Source: Diphasiastrum complanatum (taxonomy: Eukaryota > Streptophyta > Lycopodiopsida > Lycopodiales > Lycopodiaceae). From it: a stretch of 64,000 nucleotides of DNA. Position 1 is the first letter of the stretch. The number at the start of each line of letters is the position of its first letter. The DNA lies in the NCBI GenBank assembly GCA_029204225.1, contig CM055107.1:24199391-24263390 (forward strand), given 5' to 3'. The notes under the pieces were generated by a model. It made no database searches and was not told where the DNA came from. It saw nothing but the letters and a program-made list of their open reading frames with translations. This document shows, one piece after another, positions 1 through 10,382 of this stretch. Position numbers and translations under genes: made by a program.

Positions 1-425
1 CCTTGAGACCTTTGAGTCGGACCGAAACTGGAGAGCGCGGCTGAAAACCATACATCAGCATAAAAGGACTAAATTCGGTGGCAGAATGCTTGGCACTATT
101 GTGCATGAACTCAACCACTGGGAGATACTTTTCCCAATCAGACTGTCGGTGTGAAACATATGCTCTAAGCATATCTTCCAACGCATGGTTAACACGTTCT
201 GTCTGCCCATCAGATTCTGGGTGATCCGAAGAACTAAGACTAAGGGTTGTTTCAAGTTTTTCAAATACTAATTGCCAGAACTTGCCAGTGAATTTGGAGT
301 CACGATCACTAAGAATATCATTCGGCAAAGCATACAATCTGAGCAACTTTTCAACGAAAAATTGGGCTAGTTCAGATGCCTTGACAGTTAATTTAGTTGG
401 TATAAATTGCGCCATGTTGGTTAGT
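1..425 (-). pseudogene. Ty3/gypsy integrase fragment (gypsy D family)
   Basis: Reading the minus strand from 425, broken frames give TNMAQFIPTK, ILSDRDSKFTGKFW and ESDGQTERVNHALEDMLRAY, i.e. the integrase core with the second Asp and the Glu of the DDE triad. Frames are interrupted between 240 and 300. It is cut at the window edge on its C-terminal side and abruptly at 425 by a plus-strand LTR start. Together with 1398-3067 it looks like one minus-strand pol split by a later insertion and deletion. Confidence 0.75.
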
Positions 426-1397
426 GTTACGTACCAGTACCTCTATGCTTGGGTGGTAACGTAGCGTTCGTCACCTGTTTGTGCTTTAGCAATGATCGGC
501 ACGACGATGGGCATTGTGTATAAGGTGCAATCGCTCTAACTTACGTTTTTGGTTGGTTTAAGCTTTTAGTTGATGTTTTTTGAAGGCTTAGTTGAATTCA
601 TTGAATCGAACTGAACAACTTTGCTTTTTGGTTCGTCTCAATCCGAGATCGTTTTGATTGAAAACGAGCCACCTTTGCTAGCTACGGTGGAAGTTTGTCG
701 GTTTTTTGAATTTTTGGCGGTTTTAAAAAATTCAAAAGCCGATTTCGTTTTCTAGCCTTATTTTGGGACTCGGAAGTCGGAAGTCGGAAGTCGGAAATTT
801 TTTTGCTTTTTGGTTTTTCCTCATGCAAAAAAATTTTGAAAAAAAAAAATTGTCGGGTACCTGCCCGCCCGCCCGCAGTCCGTACGGCTCTATCAAATTT
901 TGTGACAGGCGGTCACTGGCTGCAGACGCACACACCAGGAGGTTGTGTATTCTTCCTTGTGTTGGGGAGAGGTGTTAATAATCTTTTTAAGTTACATCTT
1001 CTTTGTACTTTCAACAAAGTACAAGAAGGATCGGCTTCCCGATGTGGTATTGTCATGGCTTGATCGGTGGAAGTGGAAGTCATTTTTCCATGCACGATGC
1101 GCCTGATAGTACAAAGGTCGCCTCTGCTCTCATGTTTTTACGCGGTAAGGCAATCACATAGTGGCAGGATCTGAAGGAGAGGGCTGGTGCCCCTTCTACA
1201 TGGAATGCCTTTCAAGAAGCCTTTAAAATGGCTTTTCTTCCGATGTTGGATGATTTTGATCACTGGCGGCGTTTCGCCACCGTGCAGATGGGTACTAGGC
1301 CGTTAGATGCCTATATCCAAGAATTCCAGGAAATTTTGCCCCGAATCGATCCTATCCTGTTGAAGCTACATTTTATCTTGGGGCTTCCAAAAGAAAT
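426..1397 (+). mobile_element. Rearranged gypsy D-family fragment: deleted LTR, leader, part of gag
   Basis: It starts with TGTTACGTACC, the same 11 bases that open the complete LTR of gypsy D at 41729, then jumps straight to the last part of that LTR (to about 514). The LTR end and primer-binding site are missing. 515-1020 matches the gypsy D leader (42280 onward). 1021-1397 matches gag ([33 protein letters not shown]) with a stop where gypsy D has Trp (AITxWQDLKE). It ends mid-gag against pol in the opposite direction. Several deletions inside one fragment point to an old, non-functional piece. Confidence 0.7.
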
Positions 1398-3067
1398 CAC
1401 CGTAAATCTGGCACCATAAAGATAATGCCTACAGATTTTTAACACGTGAATGACTGCAAAAAGCTCCTTCTCATAGGTAGAATACCTAGTCTGAGCAGGA
1501 TCCAGCATCTTGCTTTCAAAAGCAATTGGTCTACCATCCTGATAAAGGACCACTCCTACAACAAAGTCGCTAGCATCTGTATCAACCACAAAGGGTCGGT
1601 TAGGATCGACAATGTGTAAAATTGGAGCCGAAGAAACACAGTGCTTGAGAGTCTCAAAACTCTCATTCATTTCATCAGTTCATGTTATCAATGGACTTTT
1701 TCTGCAGCTACATTTTTTCTTCACCCCCTTAAGAACGTTCGTCAAGGGCAACGCTATTAAAGCATAGTCCAAAATGAACCTGTGAAAGACTCCTGTGAAG
1801 CCCAAAAAGGATTTCACATCACGAATTGTCAAAGGTCTTGGCCATTCTCGTACCTTACGGACTTTGTCATAATCAATTTCAAGACCTTTATCGGATATGA
1901 CATGGCACCGATATTTGAGTTTAGTTTGAAAGAACTCACATTTCGACTCCTTAGCATAGAGCTTTTCTTGCCTTAGAAGATCCAAGACAATACGAAGATG
2001 CTCTTCATGCTCCTCAAGGATCTGACTATAAATTAATATGTCGTCCAAATACACCACCACAAACTTTCCCAAGATACGGACAAAGAATATCGTTCATCAT
2101 CTGCTGGAAATTGGCAGGCGCATTCGTTAGTCCAAAAGGTAACACTAAAAACTTATAATGGCCATACTTGGATCGAAATCCAGTCTTAGGAACATCTTCG
2201 TTCCTAATCCTTATCTGATGGTAACCTGATCTAAGATCAATCTTGGAGAAATACTTAGCTCCATTCAGACGATCCATAAGACCGTCCATCCTAGGTAAGG
2301 GATATTTGTTCTTGATGGTTAAATCATTTAACTTTTTAAAGTCACCACACAAACGTGTGCCGCCATCCTTTTTACTAACTAAAAGGATTAGTGCTCCCCA
2401 GGGGGATTTACTAGGCCGAATATGGCCCATCCTAAGGAGTTCTTGTAACTACTCAGAAATTTCATCCTCTTCCTTGATGCTAACCCTGTATGGAAAAAGA
2501 GATACAGGTTGGCTTCCAAGAAGCAACTCTATCTGATGGTCAACACTCCTTTGGGGAGGTAGGCCATCAGGGAGTTTATCAGGAAAAACATCGCTATACT
2601 CTTGCCTAAGTTTGTTAAATATTATTCCTTCAGGTGAGTTAGCACTTAAAGGATTATTTACAGGCACATTCAACGGCAATTGCGATAAATCAATATTTAG
2701 ACTCTGGACTGCATGGTCATCCACATAAATTTCATCTTTCAAAAAACAAAGATAAACTTTATTACCAGAATCTTTCAAATATTCAACAACTTCTAAAGCA
2801 AAAACCAAAGGATCAAAAGGCCTACTTACATCGCCTTTTAGCTTAACCAATGAGCCCTTATGCAAAAAGGAAATACTATGTGTAACATAATCCTTTCTTA
2901 AAGACTCGTTTTTAGAATAAAACCATTCTTTTCCTAAGATTACGTCTACGCTATCCAAATTCATGATATGAAAATCTAGCGGTTCAAAATAAAATTGAAT
3001 CTGAAGCGGCAACTGAGGAACAAACGGATCCCAAGCTTGCCGATCTTCCTCCGACGCCATTTTCACC
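1398..3067 (-). pseudogene. Ty3/gypsy pol fragment: post-protease linker, reverse transcriptase, RNase H start
   Basis: Minus strand from 3067: KMASEEDRQAWDPFVPQ..., [70 protein letters not shown] (RT active site YLDD), then RNase H (FVVDTDASDFVVGVVL). It is nearly identical in text to the intact frame of gypsy D (44940-45870) and supplies the downstream part that gypsy D has lost. It is broken by at least two frameshifts (near 2430-2450 and 2030-2070) and a break near 1675, and ends inside RNase H (RFTVI) at 1398. Confidence 0.8.
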
Positions 3068-3299
3068 AGTTATGAACGTAGCCACGGCTGATCTAGATTT
3101 AGTCTATGAAAGCATCACATAAGCAAGACTTAACCCTAGAAAGCAGGAGAGAGAAAGCTTAAAGAGACTAAAGAAGGAGATCATATCATAAGCCAAGTAA
3201 CAAATGACACAGAATCCCTACTTATAGCCAAGAGGAAGCCCTAAAAGGAAGCTTCCAATGGCTAGGGCCAAACTGAGAGGGAAAATAGTGCGCCCTCCA
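3068..3299 (-). repeat. Partial LTR of the gypsy A/E family
   Basis: The reverse complement ends in ...TTCATAACT at 3068, the unusual terminus of the gypsy A LTR (ends TAACT). It matches the last 230 bp of the gypsy E LTR (from GGGCGCACTATTTTCC through GCTTTCTAGGGTTAAGTC). Homology stops at about 3299, so the LTR is cut at its start. It is inserted in, or fused to, gypsy D-family pol at 3067. Confidence 0.7.
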
Positions 3300-5147
3300 A
3301 AAGTCGTTTGAATTCTGTTTCAACATTTTGAAAATGACCATTTTGAAGCAAATTTTGACCCTGAAAACACTGAATCAGGAAATTATGGTGCTAGGATTCA
3401 GCTGCTCAGTATATGGTAAGGACACCATAGCATAGAACACCGTACCAAACCTTTAGTACAAAATGAATCATTCCGTACATATGAATCCATTCTGTACTTA
3501 TGGAACACAATAAACAGATTGACATTTAGGGCCTTCAAGAGCATGATTTGAAAAGAGCTTATGAAAGTCCCATATATTTAGGGTTTTTGATTTAACGCTT
3601 ACCAAATCAACCTTTGACATATGGGTTTACGGAATCAGGGCCTAAGCTACAGCCCACCAATCTGCAGCAGACATCACATCCTCCATTTAAAGCTTTCTCA
3701 GAAACAAGCCTGGTTGGATTGCCATTTCGGAATTTAGCAAAACTTCAGACGGCCATAACTTGAGCTACAATGCACCAAATTGGTCGCTGTAGAGCATAAT
3801 ACATAAGGTAGGCATGTTTTCGAGTTGAGTACCATGTCACCCTGCCACCTTAGGTTCACACATGTGAGTACACAACAACCAAAAATTTTGTAAGAGGCCG
3901 CACTTTTTCGAGGTATGTTGTAAAAAAATCGAATTGCTATGCATGCACCCCAAGAGGCTTTACTGCTGCAAATCTGTAGAATGGACAAATGCTACCAAAA
4001 GGTCATGGACTGGACAAGAGCTACAGCCCAAGATCTGCAGCAGCCCAATTCCACAGCCCTCCATTTGGGGATGTGCAGCAGTGAATCCATCAACAGAATT
4101 TATCAAAAAAGCAAAGCTATTTAACTTATACAAAACGAAATACATACATAACGCGTACGCAACGACGTTCCTCACACACCCATAACGTACGCTGTGGAAC
4201 TATGGACCATACTAACCGTCTTGTTCCAGCTTTATCTGCCTTCATGTGCTAAATCTGGACTCCATAAATACTTTTCAATTTTGGAATTTCTACCATGCTA
4301 GATTGTGGATATTAACAAAATGCCAGATTTTCACAACAGCAAATGCCATGGCATTTTGCTTTCTTGGCTTATATTAAATCTGGAACTTAGCTAACATGAA
4401 AGATCAATTTCATAAGGGTGGATCTCGTTTCTGCAATTAAGAAAAGAAGGAAAACCTTCCTCTCTAGGAGTTCATGTTACAAGATAAAAAGAGGGGCATG
4501 CATCAACTACTTGTAGTCCTAGATAAAGTTCTGCATGCAGCCCAAGATTAGATGACCAGCCACAAGCTATCACTTGGTCAGCTCTTTCGGTAAGGTCTTT
4601 TTGTGAATGTTTATGGCGCAGACTAGTTTTGGTCTTGAACCAGATTTGGGATCTTTGGCTTTATTGAGTTGTCTCAGTTTACCTAGGCATCAGTTTACCT
4701 AGTGTCTGGCTGGACTAATTCCAAGTTCCGGTATCTCGATTGCTCATTGGCCATGGGGACTTAGGTTGGACTACAGTCACTGTTTGGAGGCAACCTTCCT
4801 TTCTCAAAAAGATGATTCAGTACATATTTCTTGGTAATTTCTTTTTTGGGCTTGAGGAAAGAGCTGAAGTCTCACAACTGGTACAAGTAGGAGTGAGGGG
4901 AGATGAGAGAAGGATGGAAAACACGTCACGATACTACCGACCACGCATCGAGGTTTACCACAAAAATCAGCAATAGTTGATGGAGGATCAGGAGTCAATA
5001 TTATCTCCTCCAAGCTTTATCATGCATGGGACTAACGCACATGGTACACTATTGTGAGATATATGCACCCTAATAGCTTATGAAAAGAAAATCAGCTTCA
5101 AACCATGAAGAAAACCAATCTCTCCATTTTGCAGACCGTGCCTTCAT
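3300..5147. other. No gene recognised (3' flank of host gene)
   Basis: AT-rich sequence with only short open frames and no motif I recognise. The part next to 5148 should hold the 3' untranslated region of the host gene on the minus strand. Short related phrases recur, for example 'CTACAGCCCA' with 'CTGCAGCAG' near 3650 and 4020, but no clear element boundary. Confidence 0.4.
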
Positions 5148-5407
5148 TCATATTATAAAGTTCTCAATTTCAATACATGCAAGGTTCCATCCATGTTGAA
5201 GAGAGAGTGGGAAAATATGGCAACAGGAACTTTGTAAGTAAGCAAACCTCTCCAATGCTTCACTGCGCCGAACAACCATGATCATCGTAAACACGGGTAC
5301 CATAGCCGCACTTAAATGCTTCAAAGTGTGACCACTGACCACCTGCCCAGTCCAGGTAAAAATTTGCTTGTCCAGTGCTTCCATTACCTTGGCCAACAAA
5401 TAACAAC
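5148..5407 (-). CDS. Host gene exon (probably last): ceramidase-like, HxxxH metal-site block
   Basis: The acceptor TTTATCAG ends at 5408. G plus GT completes Gly, then CYLLAKVMEALDKQIFTW and VVSGHTLKHLSAAMVPVF follow. His-Thr-Leu-Lys-His matches the H217-x3-H221 zinc ligands known from alkaline ceramidase 3. The open frame continues through VVRRSEALERFAYLQS to a stop at 5148-5150. A possible donor inside (GAGAG then GTTTGC, just after SEALE) could instead splice to a further exon at lower coordinates; I could not find one. The C-terminal 25 residues are therefore less certain than the rest. Confidence 0.85.
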
Positions 5408-6399
5408 CTGATAAACACACAGGCATTAGGAACGAAAATGTGCTTGTACATAGAACCTCGAAACTACATAATTGAAACATATTTCCCGTCTCACACATTG
5501 CAAAAACAAAGTCATCACTACCTCTTGTTTATTACATGGCACCATAATATAATAACCTTTCAATCCAAAGGTCCAGCATATTTTTGACATTTCAAGTTAA
5601 CCCTGAAAAGTTTTCAGATCTTTTCAATATTAGATACGAAATACAACCTGTCATGAAGAAAATTTGATCTGCAAAATCTATTATGCCTTTTTACAGAGAC
5701 CTTGAACGATTGTATTACTGAGACCTTGAACAATTGTAATTAACTTTTTACAAACCCTTTGATCTCTTAAAATAAACTCAGTTTTTGGGACATTAAGCTA
5801 TATGCACCTCTTAAACCCTAAACTAAATCTAAAATTGTAAGTAGACTAGCTCTATAGCATCAAAAACACTCTTTGTTCGAATTACTTAGACTCCATAATC
5901 AGTGGTAGTTAAGTCACTAGACACATGCTCAAACTAAAATCTACTTATCCTACACATGGGAACTACAGCATCAGCTATCTTGAAGATGTCATTGAAATGA
6001 TGATGGGGTGGGAATGTTAAGACTATAAGGGTTTTACAACTTTCCGCATTGCCGCTATTTGTTGATATAGCATGTGCGAAGGAATGATCAATAGATGGTT
6101 TCAGATGGCTGCATTTTCAGATGGGTTCAGAAATCTGGACATCAGTAGATGGTTTCAGTTGTTCCACAAGAAGTATACAATTCCCGCCAGTCTAAAGAAG
6201 GCTCCTTCTAACTCTTTCTATCATTTTCTAACAGAAACCGGAATCAATAGAATGAATAGATCTGCAAACCATTGGCATCAGAACTCCATCTCAAAACTGA
6301 TTTCTGATATCTATTGGAAAAGCAAATATTTCAAAAGCAAAACTGATTTTTGATTTCAAAAGCAAATATATGGAAAGGCCTTAGTCTGTCAGAATTCAG
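5408..6399. other. Host intron sequence, no feature seen
   Basis: This is the start of the 21.9-kb intron upstream of the last host exon. It is AT-rich, with no long credible frame. Around 6070-6360 a weak local repetition of 'AGATGGTTTCAG' occurs. Confidence 0.4.
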
Positions 6400-6690
6400 A
6401 AATACTTCACGGAACAGGGATCAGAGACAGTGCACTTCCCACCATCACTTTACTGCCAGGATCACCAGACCTCCTATACAGAGACACACTACACACGCTC
6501 ATGCTCATAGACAATGCCATCGGGCTCCAGCGCTTCCACATGCTGCAGCTTGCATTACATCTTTCTACAGCATCAGCACAGACATGACATCATGACATGG
6601 ATACATAATATTATTATGCACGCACACTCTCATTTTTGTATTCATCTTAGTTTGTACTGAATGTTACTTTATTACAGCTTCGGAGACGTT
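6400..6690 (+). mobile_element. LINE 3'-end fragment
   Basis: It matches, base by base with small changes, the ORF2 end and 3' region of the LINE at 12690-12955: 'CAGAGACAGT...CTTCCCACCATCA', 'CATGCTCATAGAC', 'TTACATCTTTCTACAGCATC' and the final 'TTTATTACAG'. It lacks the stem-loop and CT tail because a second LINE piece follows. Confidence 0.65.
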
Positions 6691-7632
6691 TTATTCTTGC
6701 TCTTCCCGTAACTCCACCTCAAGCCACACTTCCATCGACCTCTTCAAGCTTTTTTCATTTAATGAAGAATTTATAAGGGTCTTCAAACTTCTTTCTAACC
6801 ATCGGAAAAAAATGGACTCTCACCGAGAGATGATCTTAGCAATGCAAGTACACCTTCAACGGACAGACTCAGTCATTGCTGAACTCAAACAGGAAATTAC
6901 GGCTATCAAAGATGCAGCACCTTCCTACATAGCTGCCTCAACTCTACCAAGACCTCGAAAAAAAATGGAGCAACATCATGTTGCTGTCCATTCTTGGGCA
7001 GATATCCTAAAAGCTCCAGGTACACCGGATGCTCCAGCTGCTCTACTACACTGACAGAGAGCCGATTGCGAGAACAAAGGCCCTCAATGTTCATGTCACA
7101 GGCATCTCGGATTCTCAAGATGTCATTAAAGAAGCTACAGGCTTTTTGGCAACTAATCTCCAACACCATGACAAAGGTTTAGACTCAGCTTGGTGCCCCA
7201 AGGAAGATGCTAGCACCCTCATCCTACGTTTCACTTCGTTGGAATCTCGACAAGATGCACTACGTCAAAGACATAAACTGAAGGATACCAAAATCTTCCT
7301 GGATGAAGATCTCACCTTTGTACAAGTAATGGAAAGGAAGAAAGCCTTGCAGAAAGCGAATGCTATAGGGAAATTTGTTTTGTTGACACTAAGCTATTAC
7401 AAAATAGATTTACTTAAACTCGATCCAAATAGAGTTATGTTTTCAAGTTAGAATTTGAAATGTCCATTTATGGTTGCGATTTTTCGCACCATATATTCAT
7501 GGACTATTGCATTATTGAGAGTCTTTAGTTTTACTGTTAGTTTAATCTGTGACGGCATTGTTCCATCTAGTTACCACCTCATTTGATATAATGCTTTGTC
7601 TACATGCCTTTTGATGTACTGCTTTGTCTTAT

Positions 7633-7646
7633 ATGCCTTTTGGCAT
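7633..7646 (+). promoter_or_regulatory. LINE 3' stem-loop ATGCC-TTT-GGCAT
   Basis: A short perfect hairpin ahead of GGAAAAGATGTTAATCAAGC and the CT tail. The same hairpin or a compensated variant occurs at 8195-8208, 18848-18861, minus 23483-23496 and minus 29584-29597. Likely role: recognition of its own RNA 3' end by the LINE reverse transcriptase. Confidence 0.6.
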
Positions 7647-7661
7647 GGAAAAGATGTTAAT

Positions 7662-7665
<4 letters not shown>

Positions 7666-7719
<54 letters not shown>
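7666..7719 (+). repeat. (CT)n tract, LINE tail
   Basis: An uninterrupted CT microsatellite of about 54 bp. It terminates one LINE copy, and the next LINE fragment begins at its last base. Confidence 0.9.
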
Positions 7720-7723
<4 letters not shown>

Positions 7724-8194
7724 ACTCTCGTTGTGTCGCACTTATGCTACGAGAGATGGTCTTGCTGCGCCAGGATATGTACCAGTCAGCTCACCAGCCA
7801 CATCCTAGCTCTCAAGCTCAGATTACTTCACCAGAAGACGGACACGGTCTGATGACGATGACGACGACATACCACCTCACCGATGTCAGAGACAGTGTAT
7901 TACTCATAGTCATGCAGCAGTTCGCACTTCCCGCCCTGTTACGAGAGCACACAGTTTTCACCCTCCTAGGCGGCGTCAGCAACGGTCCATATTACCTCCT
8001 GTTACAGCTCGTATCACATCTACATGGTATTACTCTACTCCTGGCAGCTATTCATGGATTGTTGGCAGCTTGTAGTCTGAAGTTTACAGTTATATTACTC
8101 ATTTCTTTCTCTTTTATGCATAGTTTTTTCTTGAGGACGTTTATATACGCTCCCATGGTTTCACATACTTGACATGTACTCCTTTTGGTCTTAT

Positions 8195-8208
8195 ATGCCT
8201 TTTGGCAT
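8195..8208 (+). promoter_or_regulatory. LINE 3' stem-loop
   Basis: ATGCCTTTTGGCAT, followed by GGAAAAGACATTAATGAAGC and (CT)n. Same position relative to the tail as in the other copies. Confidence 0.6.
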
Positions 8209-8226
8209 GGAAAAGACATTAATGAA

Positions 8227-8229
<3 letters not shown>

Positions 8230-8291
<62 letters not shown>
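8230..8291 (+). repeat. (CT)n tract, LINE tail
   Basis: About 60 bp of CT repeat joining two LINE copies head to tail. Confidence 0.9.
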
Positions 8292-8293
<2 letters not shown>

Positions 8294-8738
8294 GCACTTT
8301 TGCCTCCGCACGATCATATGGGCATAGACTATCAAGCAATTGCTAGTTACGGGATACTTCAGACACGAGCCCGTGATGAACATTCGGATGATGATATTGA
8401 CATATCTGTCCCGCCACGGAAGAAATCCCGTCACGGTTGCAGACAGCCAGTACAGCCTTCATCTCGACGTAGCGTTCAGCGGATACTTCGGGCCTATTTT
8501 ACTTTATCTCTCTTCTTCACCTGGCCTGGGTTGTGGGTATCCCTGCTTTCTCCTAGTCATCAGTCCTACCTGGCCCGGTTTGTGGGCGTTTTATTGTTTA
8601 CATTACTTTAGTTCTCATGTACAATTTTCTTCAGTCTGCACATTGACAATGCTCCCATGCATCTTTGTACATATGTATGTGTCTTATGCAGCTATGGGTG
8701 CCTTCAAGACGTTAATAAAGCTTCTTTCTTTCTTCTTT

Positions 8739-8794
<56 letters not shown>
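8292..8794 (+). mobile_element. 5'-truncated LINE copy with (CT)n tail
   Basis: It starts at the end of the previous CT tract and contains the ORF2 C-terminal tail region (acidic text like 'NIRMMILTYLS' and 'GADGxxDDDxDI'-type codons). It then passes into a 3' region ending GCCTTCAAGACGTTAATAAAGC and a (TTTC)/(CT) tract at 8722-8794. The stem-loop is degraded in this copy. Confidence 0.6.
8722..8794 (+). repeat. (TTTC)n/(CT)n tract, LINE tail
   Basis: CTTCTTTCTT-type text changes into pure CT (about 8743-8794). The next LINE copy begins at 8795. Confidence 0.85.
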
Positions 8795-8796
<2 letters not shown>

Positions 8797-9127
8797 GGAT
8801 CAGCGGATCTCCATGGCTGTCTAGCTGCCTAGCGATGGCTGCCTAGCTTCTGCTCCATCGTGCTCTTTGCTGGCGGATCTATGCTGCCCTGTTGGCGGTT
8901 CTTTGCTGCCCTGCTGGCGGATCTCTGCTGGCGAACCATCTCTGATGGCGGACATTCCATTCCCATCGCTTCACCTGTCTAGCCTCCGTCGCTGATCCGC
9001 TGCCTCCCCATCTCTGATTCTATGATCTCTCATAATGCCACGACGCAAAGGAGGCGTTGCCTCTACTCCTGAACCATCCTCCGTTTCCAGCATGGCTTCA
9101 ACATCTTCCTTACAGCCACACATTAAT

Positions 9128-9176
<49 letters not shown>
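8795..9176 (+). mobile_element. LINE 5' region joined to a 3' tail (internally deleted copy)
   Basis: 8795-9034 is GC-rich leader with repeated 'CTGCTGGCGG' and 'GCCCTGCTGGCG' phrases like those at the 5' ends at 13130 and 14032. At 9035 an ATG opens 'MPRRKGGVASTPEPSSVSS', the start of an ORF1 similar to MAPKKKGGV of the later copy. After about 30 codons it jumps to ACATTAATTAAGC and a (CT)n tail (9132-9176), so almost the whole body is missing. Confidence 0.6.
9132..9176 (+). repeat. (CT)n tract, LINE tail
   Basis: CT repeat of about 45 bp. The start codon of the next LINE's ORF1 lies three bases after its end. Confidence 0.9.
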
Positions 9177-9178
<2 letters not shown>

Positions 9179-9179
9179 G

Positions 9180-10382
9180 ATGGCTCCACGCGGATCTGCT
9201 GCTGCTTCTTCTGCTGTCCCTCGCGCCACACCTTCTCTCCCTCCACGTCGGACCACCCGCTCCCCCATCGCTACTATCTCCACCACCCCCCTTGCTGACA
9301 AGACCCTCACCACCCTCGCTGCTGGACCAGAGTCCTCACTGCCAACAGATTTGTCCTCCGATGCAAACTCCTCACTGTCTACAGATTTGCCTACAGATTT
9401 GCCATCCCCCTCGTTGTCCTCAGATTTGTCATTGCTATGTATCAAGGATGTGGCACCCCCTTCTTCTTCTTCCTCTTTTTCCCCACTCTCAGTTTCTTCC
9501 TCCTCTTCTTCTCTCTCCTCTGTTGTTCCTCCCTCTCTTTCATCTTCTTCTTCTTCTGCCTCTTCCTCGGCCCCACTCTCCCACCCTATCGCTTTGGCCA
9601 TCCCTGACAGCCGTCTTCCCATCCCCATTACCCAAGAACCCACAACTCCCCCATCTGCGGTACCCATCCCATACACTCCATCCAAATCCACGGAACTATT
9701 TTCCTCCTGGGAAGCTGACCAAATGAAAGCCGATTTCCACCTTTTGAAACATGAACTATCACAACTGAAAGGGATAGTGATCTCCTTACTCAAGGAAAAA
9801 AAAGTGTTGCAGTCCAAAGTCACTTCGTTAGAGCAGGTGATCAACACTAAGCAGGTTGCAGCCTCTGAATCAACCACCACCATGATAAAGGAGCTTGAGA
9901 GTAAAATTGAGCAGCATAAAGATTCATGGGCAGCAGTCTTGCAGAAAGGCACCAAGCCTAGCGCCCCCATCTCCTCCGTCATCTCAGCCACCATTTCGGA
10001 AGAGAGGTCAAGGGAGCAAAAGGCCCACAACATCAAGGTTCGTGGGATACCGGACACACGGGTTGCCATTGCCGAAGCCACGAGATTTCTCGAGACCACC
10101 CTAGGACACATGACAGATGGGCTAGATACAGCTTGGAGGACCACCAGAGATGCAGCTACACTCGTTATCCGTTTCACTTCTCTAGAGAGTCGCCGAGATG
10201 CGTTGCGGTGCAGATCTAAGCTTCGTTGCACCACTGTCTATATGGATGACGACCTCACATATATCCAGGTAGAGGAGAGGCGTAAAGCCTTTCAGGCAGC
10301 CCGTGAGTTTGGCAGACGAGTCATTTACCGAGATGGACGAGTGCACTTTCTTGATAGTGCACCTAGCAGATCCCAGTGCTAG
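9180..10382 (+). CDS. LINE copy 1 ORF1 protein (RNA-binding, coiled coil + RRM-like)
   Basis: A 400-residue intact frame. I start it at ATG 9180 (MAPRGSAAASS); an earlier in-frame start only reads through the CT tract. Ser/Pro-rich N-terminal half (about residues 1-180), coiled coil around 185-260 (LKHELSQLKGIVISLLKEKK, VTSLEQVINTKQ), then a conserved C-terminal block: HNIKVRGIPDTR, DTAWRTTRDAATLVIRFTS, RCRSKLRC, VYMDDDLTYIQVEERRKAF. This resembles the L1 ORF1p layout (coiled coil, RRM, C-terminal domain). No CCHC zinc knuckle, which many plant L1 ORF1 proteins have, is seen. It should bind LINE RNA. It ends at UAG 10380-10382, followed by a hairpin. Confidence 0.85.
   Translation: MAPRGSAAASSAVPRATPSLPPRRTTRSPIATISTTPLADKTLTTLAAGPESSLPTDLSSDANSSLSTDLPTDLPSPSLSSDLSLLCIKDVAPPSSSSSFSPLSVSSSSSSLSSVVPPSLSSSSSSASSSAPLSHPIALAIPDSRLPIPITQEPTTPPSAVPIPYTPSKSTELFSSWEADQMKADFHLLKHELSQLKGIVISLLKEKKVLQSKVTSLEQVINTKQVAASESTTTMIKELESKIEQHKDSWAAVLQKGTKPSAPISSVISATISEERSREQKAHNIKVRGIPDTRVAIAEATRFLETTLGHMTDGLDTAWRTTRDAATLVIRFTSLESRRDALRCRSKLRCTTVYMDDDLTYIQVEERRKAFQAAREFGRRVIYRDGRVHFLDSAPSRSQC

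Larger units (their letters stand above)
6691..7719 (+). mobile_element. LINE fragment: broken ORF1, then 3' tail with stem-loop and (CT)n
   Basis: 6812-7054 encodes an ORF1-like coiled coil (HLQRTDSVIAELKQEITAIK) and 'SWADILK'. 7029-7400, in another frame, encodes the conserved RNA-binding block (ALNVHVTGISDSQDVIKEA, TLILRFTSLESRQDALRQR, IFLDEDLTFVQVMERKKA). ORF1 is therefore frameshifted near 7045. ORF2 is absent: a 3' end with the stem-loop ATGCCTTTTGGCAT at 7633-7646 and a (CT)n tail at 7666-7719 follows, so the copy is internally deleted. Confidence 0.7.
7720..8291 (+). mobile_element. 5'-truncated LINE copy with (CT)n tail
   Basis: It begins immediately after the (CT)n tract with the ORF2 C-terminal text matching 12508 onward (GAGGAC...TGTGTCGC, then 'CTACGAGAGATGGTC'). 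It runs through the 3' region 'GACGTTTATATACGCTCCCATGGTTTCACATACTTGACATG' to the stem-loop at 8195-8208 and a (CT)n tail at 8230-8291. 5' truncation is typical of target-primed reverse transcription. Confidence 0.75.

Noticed and set aside
4740-4976. 78-codon frame in the 3' flank of the host gene
   Set aside because: No recognisable domain, not conserved with anything else in the window, length expected by chance.
8052-8339. Long Arg/Glu or Ser/Leu 'proteins' across GA/CT tracts (also 9110-10234 minus, 12932-13195, 13857-14098, 23340-23603)
   Set aside because: They are translations of microsatellites and antisense shadows of LINE ORFs; no conserved domain.
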